Of a stretch of 11,238 nt of DNA, positions 7,150 to 11,238 are shown piece by piece; position 1 is the first letter of the stretch; each line of letters opens with the position of its first letter. Origin of the DNA: Vicinamibacterales bacterium (GTDB lineage: Bacteria; Acidobacteriota; Vicinamibacteria; Vicinamibacterales; UBA8438); assembly GCA_030745255.1 (NCBI GenBank), contig JASLOY010000066.1, positions 1-11,238 on the forward strand, read 5' to 3'. A program made the translations under genes and the position numbers. The notes under the pieces were generated by a model. That model worked only from the letters and a program-made list of their open reading frames with translations. It searched no databases and had not been told where the DNA came from.

Positions 7150-7178
7150 ATTATAGCCGCTCGGTGCGAAGGTGACTC
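7150..7178 (-). promoter_or_regulatory. Promoter for the shrunken permease
   Basis: On the minus strand TATAAT (7155-7150) is a perfect -10 hexamer. With a 17-base spacer the -35 position is GAGTCA (7178-7173), which keeps G, C and A of TTGACA. A run of eight G's (7185-7178) abuts the -35. The -10 is 66 bases before ATG 7084. The match at -10 is strong, the -35 weak. Confidence 0.5.
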
Positions 7179-7185
7179 CCCCCCC

Positions 7186-7199
7186 GACTCCTCACTTCT
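7186..7199 (-). repeat. Degenerate two-unit copy of the heptamer repeat
   Basis: On the minus strand AGAAGTG AGGAGTC matches two AGAAGTC units at 12 of 14 bases. It lies 27 bases past the stop of the leftward NTF2-like gene and is in that gene's sense orientation, as are the two clear arrays at 580-607 and 3507-3534 for their own upstream genes. Confidence 0.4.
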
Positions 7200-7226
7200 G
7201 CTCAGCGAGCGAAGCGAGACGTCATC

Positions 7227-8135
7227 TCAGTTGCTCCGCGCATCGAAGGTCGCTGGCATGAGGGAGCGGACCTGGATGCCCCAGTGATCCCCGGCGCGAG
7301 TCACGATCCAGAGTGCCGGGACGGTCCAGTAGCGGGTGCCGTCGGGATGCCAGCGAGTGAAGGTCAGCTCGACGTGGACCTTGTCCCTTGTGACGATGCT
7401 CGCCTCCAGGTCGTCGATGGTGCTCATGTGCCAGTTTTCGCCCTGTCTCATCTGTTCGAAGTTCGGGCGTGGTCCGTCGCCTGCGGTCTCGGCCACGGCG
7501 AACCCGCCCGTCGGCGTCATGAACAGGTGCGGGTGGTTCAGGGACTGGACGGTGCCCTCCGCGTCTCCCGCGTTGAACGCGGTGAAGAAGTCGAGCACCG
7601 CCTGGCGGGCCGCGGCCACGATGTCGGCCCGTTCGTCCGGACCCAGGTCGGCCGGTGACGCCGCGCTCGTCCGTAGCTGCACCGCCCAGCGGTCGTCCCG
7701 CTTCGTCACGATGTAGAACACCCGGGACTGCATGTAGGCCGTGCCGTCGGCTCCGTACCGGCTGAAGCCGATCTCGGCGTGCACCTTGTCTGCCGACGAC
7801 TTCACGACCGTGTAGGCGCCGAAGTCGAAGGAGCTGCGGCTCCATCCCTGCGTCGCACGCATCTGCTCGAAGCCAGCGGAGAAGTCGCCCGGTTCGTTGT
7901 CGATGAATAGCGCACCGCCGCCAGGAACCGTCACAAACGGAAAGTGCATCGCCTGCCGCAGATTGGCGTCGTCCGCCGTGTTCCACTGGGTGATAAACGT
8001 TTCGAGGGCCTGCCGCCCTGCCGTCTCGGCCGCCGCATCCCTGACCTCGGCGTCACGCACCTGTGCATCTCCCATCGACGCGTGCCCGAGCAGCGCGCAC
8101 GCTGCCAGGAGTCCCAAGGTCCTCGATCCACGCAT
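7227..8135 (-). CDS. Secreted protein with two tandem NTF2/SnoaL-like domains
   Basis: 302 residues from ATG 8135, which has AAGGGGGA about seven bases ahead. The frame opens further upstream to 8321, but only ATG 8135 puts a signal peptide (RGSRTLGLLAACALLGHA) at the N-terminus; cleavage is likely near residues 19-25. Two related domains of about 125 residues follow. Domain 1 (about 39-158) has RQALETFITQWN, GFEQMR, DKVHAEIGFSRYGADGTAY, FYIVTKRDDRWAVQLR. Domain 2 (about 172-293) has the matching RQAVLDFFTAFN, NFEQMR, DKVHVELTFTRWHPDGTRY, LWIVTRAGDHWGIQVR. The domain order and W-x-(I/V)-Q-(L/V)-R ends fit the NTF2-like/DUF4440-type fold, which serves many small-molecule enzymes and binding proteins. 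No catalytic residue set can be named. A short VRDAEVRDA repeat follows the signal. The function is unknown. It is the last gene of the leftward block. Confidence 0.8.
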   Translation of the reverse strand: MRGSRTLGLLAACALLGHASMGDAQVRDAEVRDAAAETAGRQALETFITQWNTADDANLRQAMHFPFVTVPGGGALFIDNEPGDFSAGFEQMRATQGWSRSSFDFGAYTVVKSSADKVHAEIGFSRYGADGTAYMQSRVFYIVTKRDDRWAVQLRTSAASPADLGPDERADIVAAARQAVLDFFTAFNAGDAEGTVQSLNHPHLFMTPTGGFAVAETAGDGPRPNFEQMRQGENWHMSTIDDLEASIVTRDKVHVELTFTRWHPDGTRYWTVPALWIVTRAGDHWGIQVRSLMPATFDARSN

Positions 8136-8237
8136 GGCGTTTCCCCCTTCGGCCGTCAGGCACGCCCCTCCGCGCACACACGTCTCTGGCCATGGTCGCG
8201 CTGACTGTGGCGCTACTCTCTTGGGGCGGGCGCAGTA

Positions 8238-8321
8238 ACCCGTCAATTGTAGCCGGCTTTCGGGCGGCTGACGGGTCTCCTGGGGTGTTGGAAAACCCAC
8301 ACGCCGCCCGAGACCCGTCAA
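8238..8321. repeat. Intergenic repeat cluster with mutually exclusive stems
   Basis: TGACGGGTCTC (8269-8279) is a perfect 11-base inverted match to GAGACCCGTCA (8310-8320). Its first eight bases also match ACCCGTCA at 8238-8245. CGGGCGGC (8261-8268) is inverted at 8303-8310. Inside the 30-base loop, GTGTTGG and CCCACAC around AAAA can form a further stem with one mismatch. The stems share bases, so they compete, and two of them interleave like a pseudoknot. No T-run follows on either strand, so a simple terminator is not well supported. It lies between the zinc ribbon and NTF2-like genes, over the latter's -35. Confidence 0.65.
8246..8274 (-). promoter_or_regulatory. Candidate promoter for the NTF2-like gene
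   Basis: On the minus strand TACAAT (8251-8246) with a 17-base spacer from CCGTCA (8274-8269). The same GTCA, 17-base spacer ending CGGC, and TA(T/C)AAT layout occurs at 7150-7178. The leader to ATG 8135 would be about 100 bases. The -35 position lies inside a strong inverted repeat. Confidence 0.4.
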
Positions 8322-8337
8322 GGTGGCGCAGTGCCGT

Positions 8338-8559
8338 TCACTGCGTGAGGAAATCGAAGACGCTCCCGAGCTTGCTGCTCTCGATGTCGAACAGCTCGGT
8401 GCGGCGGCACTGCTGGCAGGTGACGGTGGTGAAGCGGCGATTCTGGATGTCGAAGACCTTTGTCCAGAAGCCGCCGGCGGCTCGGATCTCGCCAGTGTCG
8501 TACTGTCGATGACCGCAGCGTGGGCAGCGATATCGGTCGGACATCGGGTTCTCGGTCAC
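8338..8559 (-). CDS. Small zinc ribbon protein, DUF2082 type
   Basis: 73 residues. Two CxxC pairs (CPRC and CQQC) about 33 residues apart should bind one zinc. The pattern of RYRCPRCGHRQYDTGEIRA, then FDIQNRRFTTVTCQQC, then ELFDIESSKLGSVFDFLTQ is that of the Zn-ribbon family once called DUF2082 (predicted nucleic-acid binding; some entries are misnamed GTP-binding). GTG 8559 is chosen because AGGAGG at 8571-8566 stands six bases ahead. A GTG at 8565 touches the Shine-Dalgarno, and ATG 8544 is too far from it. The gene starts 38 bases after the permease stop on the same strand and is probably cotranscribed with it. The family is clear; the molecular role is not established. Confidence 0.88.
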   Translation of the reverse strand: MTENPMSDRYRCPRCGHRQYDTGEIRAAGGFWTKVFDIQNRRFTTVTCQQCRRTELFDIESSKLGSVFDFLTQ

Positions 8560-8581
8560 GAGCACCTCCTGATGTCCTATA

Positions 8582-8593
8582 CGCGCGCGCGCG
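8582..8593. repeat. Alternating CG dinucleotide tract
   Basis: Six CG steps in a row (8582-8593) lie in the 38-base gap between the permease stop and the zinc ribbon Shine-Dalgarno. Alternating CG of this length is a known Z-DNA-prone and slippage-prone sequence; any role here is inference. Confidence 0.7.
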
Positions 8594-8597
8594 CCGG

Positions 8598-11060
8598 CTA
8601 TTCGTCGCGCAGGGCGAGGTTCGGGTCGACTCGGCTGGCGCGGCCGGCCGGCAGCATCACCGCGACCATCGCCACCAGCGTCAGCACGACCGGCACGGAG
8701 ACGAACGTGGCGGGGTCCGACGTCTCAATACCGAAGAGCAAGCTGGCAACGAGTCGGCTGAGCCCAAAGGCGGATGCCAGCCCGACCACGACGCCAACCG
8801 CCACCAGCCGCATCCCCTGCATCACTACCATCTTCCACATCTGGCCGGTCTCGGCGCCCAGCGCCAGGCGGATACCGATCTCCTGCCTGCGCTGCTCGAC
8901 CGAGTAGGCCATCAGTCCGTAGATGCCGATGGCCGCCAGAAGCAGGGCCGCAAGGCCGAAGGTGGTCATCAGCCACATGTTGAAACGCTGCCTGGAGGTG
9001 GACACCGAGACCACCGCGTCCATCGTGCTGACATCAGATACCGGGAGACCGCTCGCCAGCTGCAGTTCCTCCTGTATAGCCTGGCTCAACGCTTGAGGGC
9101 TCGTCTGCGTCCGCACGATCCACCCCATCGGCGCGATTTCCAGGTTCAAAGCGTTCGCGCCGTCCGCCAACTGTCCTTGCGGCACGTACATCATCGGTCT
9201 CGGATCGTTGTTGAGACCACCGTCGCGAATGTCGGCGACGACGCCGATGATCTGACGTACCGGCTCGTCGGCGAACTCCTGCATGACGCCGCGGCCAATC
9301 GTGATCCGGTCGGTGAGCGGGTCGCCGTCTGGCCAGAACTGGTCGGCCATCGCTTCGTTGATGACGACGACCGGGGGCGACCCACTGTTGTCACGTTCGG
9401 TGAAGACCCGTCCGCGGCGTGTTGGAATCTGAAACACCTCGAAGTATCCGTCCGACACCGTGGTCCAGCCGCCCCCGCCGTGAAACGGCCCGTCCTCGAG
9501 TGGCCGCCCATCAATGATGAACGGCAGACCGAATCCGCCCTGTAGCGGCACACAGCAAGTGGCAGCGGCATGCTCGACCCCGGGTAGCGCTCGCACGCGG
9601 TCGACCCCCTCACGGAGCAGCTGCTCCACGCCGGCGGCGCTCGCGAAGCGGGGACCGGTCAGCGACATCCGCATCGTCAGCACGTTCGTCGCGTCGAAGC
9701 CCGGGTCGACCGCGCTCAGGGCCAGCGACGTGCGGATCAGCAGCACCGAGCCGACGAGCAGTATCAGCGCCAGCGCGACCTCGCTGACGACCAGCACCGC
9801 ACGGGTCTTGTTTTGGCGGAACCCGGAACCGGTCCGGCCGCCGCTCTCCTTGAGCGTGCTCCCGAGGTCGGCCCGCGAGCCCTGCAGCGCCGGAATTAAC
9901 CCGAACAGCACCCCGGTGCCGATCGAGACAACCAGCGCAAAGGCCAGCACACGCCAGTCGATGCTGACCAGTGCGCCATTCTCGCCGATTCGCGGCAACC
10001 GGGCCGTATTGATCGCCAGCAGCGCCCGGATGCCGACGACACCCAGAGCGAGTCCCAGCGCGCCGCCCGCGGTCGAGAGCACGACGCTTTCGGTCAGCAG
10101 CTGTCGAATGATGCGTCCGCGCCCCGCTCCGATGGCGGTTCGAATGGCGATCTCCCGCTTCCTTCCCGTGGCGCGCACGAGCAGCAGGTTGGCCACATTG
10201 GTGCAGGCGATGAGCAGGACCAACCCGACCGCGCCCATCAGCACCAGCAGCGAGGTCCGGACGTTGCGAACCAGCATGTCGCGGACGGGCTCGGCGCTGA
10301 AGACGCCATCGTCACCGAGTGTGTCGGGAAACCGCTCGGTGTATGCCACGCTCGATTGCTCCAGCGCGGTCTGCGCCTGGGTCAGCGACACCCCCGGCTT
10401 CAGCCGCCCCGCCACCGAGAAGTAGTGCCCCTGCGCGTCGGTATTCGGGTCGAGCTGAAAGGGCGTCCAGACGTCGGGCGCCGCGCCGAAGTCCCGGAAG
10501 TCGAAGCTGCTCCCGACCACACCGACGACGACGTGCGCCTCGGCGCTCAGCGAGAGCGTCTGGCCCACGACCGCCGGGTCGCGGTCGAAACGCCGCTCCC
10601 ACAATTGCTCGCTGAGCAGCACCACCTTCTGTCCGTTGGGCAGATCTTCGTCGGGTGTGAACGCACGGCCCTCGACGATCGGCGCACCGAAGAGCCGGAA
10701 GAAGTCGACCGACACCTGTCCCCACTCGAGCTGTTCCGGCACGTCACCACCGGTGTAGTTGACGAGGCCGTTCCGGAACGCGGCGACATCCTGGGCCACA
10801 TCGGTCTGCTGGCGCCAGTGCGCGAACTTGGCCGGCGAGCCGCCCTGATTCCTTCCCTGAGGGCTCGCCACCTGAAACCATACGATCCGGTCCGAGTCGG
10901 GAAACGGCGCCGGCTTCAGCAAGACCGTGTTGACGACCGAGAAGATGGCGGTGGTAGAGCCTATGCCCAGTGCCAGGGCCGCCACGGCCGCCAGCGTGAA
11001 TCCCGGGCTTCGAATGAGGGAGCGCACCGAGTGCCTGAGATCCTGCAGCAGGGTTTCCAT
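8598..11060 (-). CDS. ADOP-type ABC transporter permease (FtsX/MacB family, duplicated)
   Basis: An 820-residue membrane protein, the usual length for acidobacterial duplicated orphan permeases. N-terminal DLRHSVRSLIRSPGFTLAA and LALGIG motif with helix 1 (about 22-46); periplasmic MacB-PCD-like domain (about 50-260); helices about 268-297, 326-348 and 369-390 with the FtsX signature TNVANLLLVRATGRKREIAI and RQLLTES; helix about 420-444; second periplasmic domain (about 450-690); helices about 693-722, 748-776 and 784-804, with EQRRQEIGIRLALGAE between the first two of these, and terminal PAGRASRVDPNLALRDE. Such proteins resemble MacB/LolCE mechanotransmission permeases but usually lack a neighbouring ATPase, and none is seen here; the substrate is unknown. 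ATG 11060 has only a weak AGGA upstream, but it starts exactly at the family N-terminus. The stop lies 38 bases before the zinc ribbon start, so the two may be cotranscribed. No PadR-type regulator is in view. Confidence 0.93.
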   Translation of the reverse strand: METLLQDLRHSVRSLIRSPGFTLAAVAALALGIGSTTAIFSVVNTVLLKPAPFPDSDRIVWFQVASPQGRNQGGSPAKFAHWRQQTDVAQDVAAFRNGLVNYTGGDVPEQLEWGQVSVDFFRLFGAPIVEGRAFTPDEDLPNGQKVVLLSEQLWERRFDRDPAVVGQTLSLSAEAHVVVGVVGSSFDFRDFGAAPDVWTPFQLDPNTDAQGHYFSVAGRLKPGVSLTQAQTALEQSSVAYTERFPDTLGDDGVFSAEPVRDMLVRNVRTSLLVLMGAVGLVLLIACTNVANLLLVRATGRKREIAIRTAIGAGRGRIIRQLLTESVVLSTAGGALGLALGVVGIRALLAINTARLPRIGENGALVSIDWRVLAFALVVSIGTGVLFGLIPALQGSRADLGSTLKESGGRTGSGFRQNKTRAVLVVSEVALALILLVGSVLLIRTSLALSAVDPGFDATNVLTMRMSLTGPRFASAAGVEQLLREGVDRVRALPGVEHAAATCCVPLQGGFGLPFIIDGRPLEDGPFHGGGGWTTVSDGYFEVFQIPTRRGRVFTERDNSGSPPVVVINEAMADQFWPDGDPLTDRITIGRGVMQEFADEPVRQIIGVVADIRDGGLNNDPRPMMYVPQGQLADGANALNLEIAPMGWIVRTQTSPQALSQAIQEELQLASGLPVSDVSTMDAVVSVSTSRQRFNMWLMTTFGLAALLLAAIGIYGLMAYSVEQRRQEIGIRLALGAETGQMWKMVVMQGMRLVAVGVVVGLASAFGLSRLVASLLFGIETSDPATFVSVPVVLTLVAMVAVMLPAGRASRVDPNLALRDE

Positions 11061-11169
11061 CGTCGAGGTCCTGTCAGACGTGCGCGAAAACCGGTGCGCC
11101 CGGACGGAGTACTGCGGAGTTCAGGTCTTTGGACGGAAACGGGGCAGGATTGGTTCTGCGATCGGGCCG
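11061..11169. other. Intergenic region upstream of the permease
   Basis: No gene is evident. It contains two CGGAGT words ten bases apart (11105-11110 and 11115-11120) and GTGCGC twice (11080-11085 and 11094-11099). I find no convincing minus-strand -10/-35 pair and no intrinsic terminator for the gene on the right. Confidence 0.4.
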
Positions 11170-11238
11170 CTACGGCACGCTCGGCACCTTGTTCCCGCGG
11201 ATGTCGGTCAGGTCCTTGTAGCCGGAGGCGCGGGCGCG
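11170..11238 (-). CDS. 3' end of an unrecognised leftward gene, cut by the window edge
   Basis: Read leftward from the edge, 22 codons are open and end at TAG (11172-11170), giving a tail with GYKDLTDIRGNKVPSVP. Codon third positions are mostly G or C, as in real genes nearby. The tail is too short to assign a family. The gap to the permease ATG is 109 bases, so the permease could follow this gene in one transcript. Confidence 0.4.
   Translation of the reverse strand, partial: RARASGYKDLTDIRGNKVPSVP

Noticed and set aside
7200..7217. GCGA-rich stretch after the NTF2-like stop as a terminator.
   Set aside because: It forms at best a four-base stem with a three-base loop and has no T-run; noted only as a simple-sequence patch.
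8576..8581. TATAGG on the minus strand as a promoter for the zinc ribbon gene.
   Set aside because: There is no -35, and the hexamer is only 17 bases from the start with the Shine-Dalgarno in between; cotranscription from the permease is simpler.
8460..10425. Plus-strand open frames (8460-9545 and 9514-10425) opposite the permease.
   Set aside because: They are shadows of the intact ADOP permease; the products are low-complexity and have no start signals.

Overview
The window is GC-rich bacterial DNA. The best guess at origin is an Acidobacteriota genome, probably of the soil Vicinamibacteria type. This rests on one intact 820-residue FtsX/MacB-type permease of the acidobacterial duplicated orphan permease (ADOP) kind plus a decayed second copy, the high GC content, several GTG starts and a DUF4159 gene. 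The assignment is inference; no rRNA or tRNA is present.

Bases 1-6390 are a rightward run: the 3' part of a DUF4159 gene (cut by the window edge), an alpha/beta-hydrolase carboxylesterase, a lipoprotein prolyl oligopeptidase (S9A), a lipoprotein M28 zinc peptidase with a PA domain, and a DUF368 (PopT-type) membrane protein. Esterase and oligopeptidase overlap by one base (TGATG) behind a strong Shine-Dalgarno and are probably translationally coupled. The two peptidases both carry lipoboxes, so they probably work outside the cytoplasm on short peptides, with the esterase staying inside. DUF368 starts a separate unit after a hairpin at the M28 stop.

Bases 6439-7226 are a decayed zone read leftward: a 5'-truncated Uma2-family nuclease joined out of frame to an internally deleted ADOP permease that still has a perfect TATAAT upstream. 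Bases 7227-11060, also leftward, hold a secreted protein with two tandem NTF2/SnoaL-like domains, a small two-CxxC zinc ribbon protein (DUF2082 type) and the full-length ADOP permease. The last 69 bases hold what looks like the 3' end of one more leftward gene.

The most notable non-coding signals are purine-rich heptamer tandem repeats (AGAAGKC)n just after stop codons, always on the sense strand of the preceding gene, and a 90-base intergenic segment (8236-8321) whose repeated and inverted words can form mutually exclusive stems over a likely promoter. I see no CRISPR array, transposase, phage gene or biosynthetic cluster, and nothing that amounts to a clearly new defence or metabolic system. 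The candidate novelties are the repeat family, the folded promoter region, and the shrunken permease that could be either a pseudogene or a microprotein.
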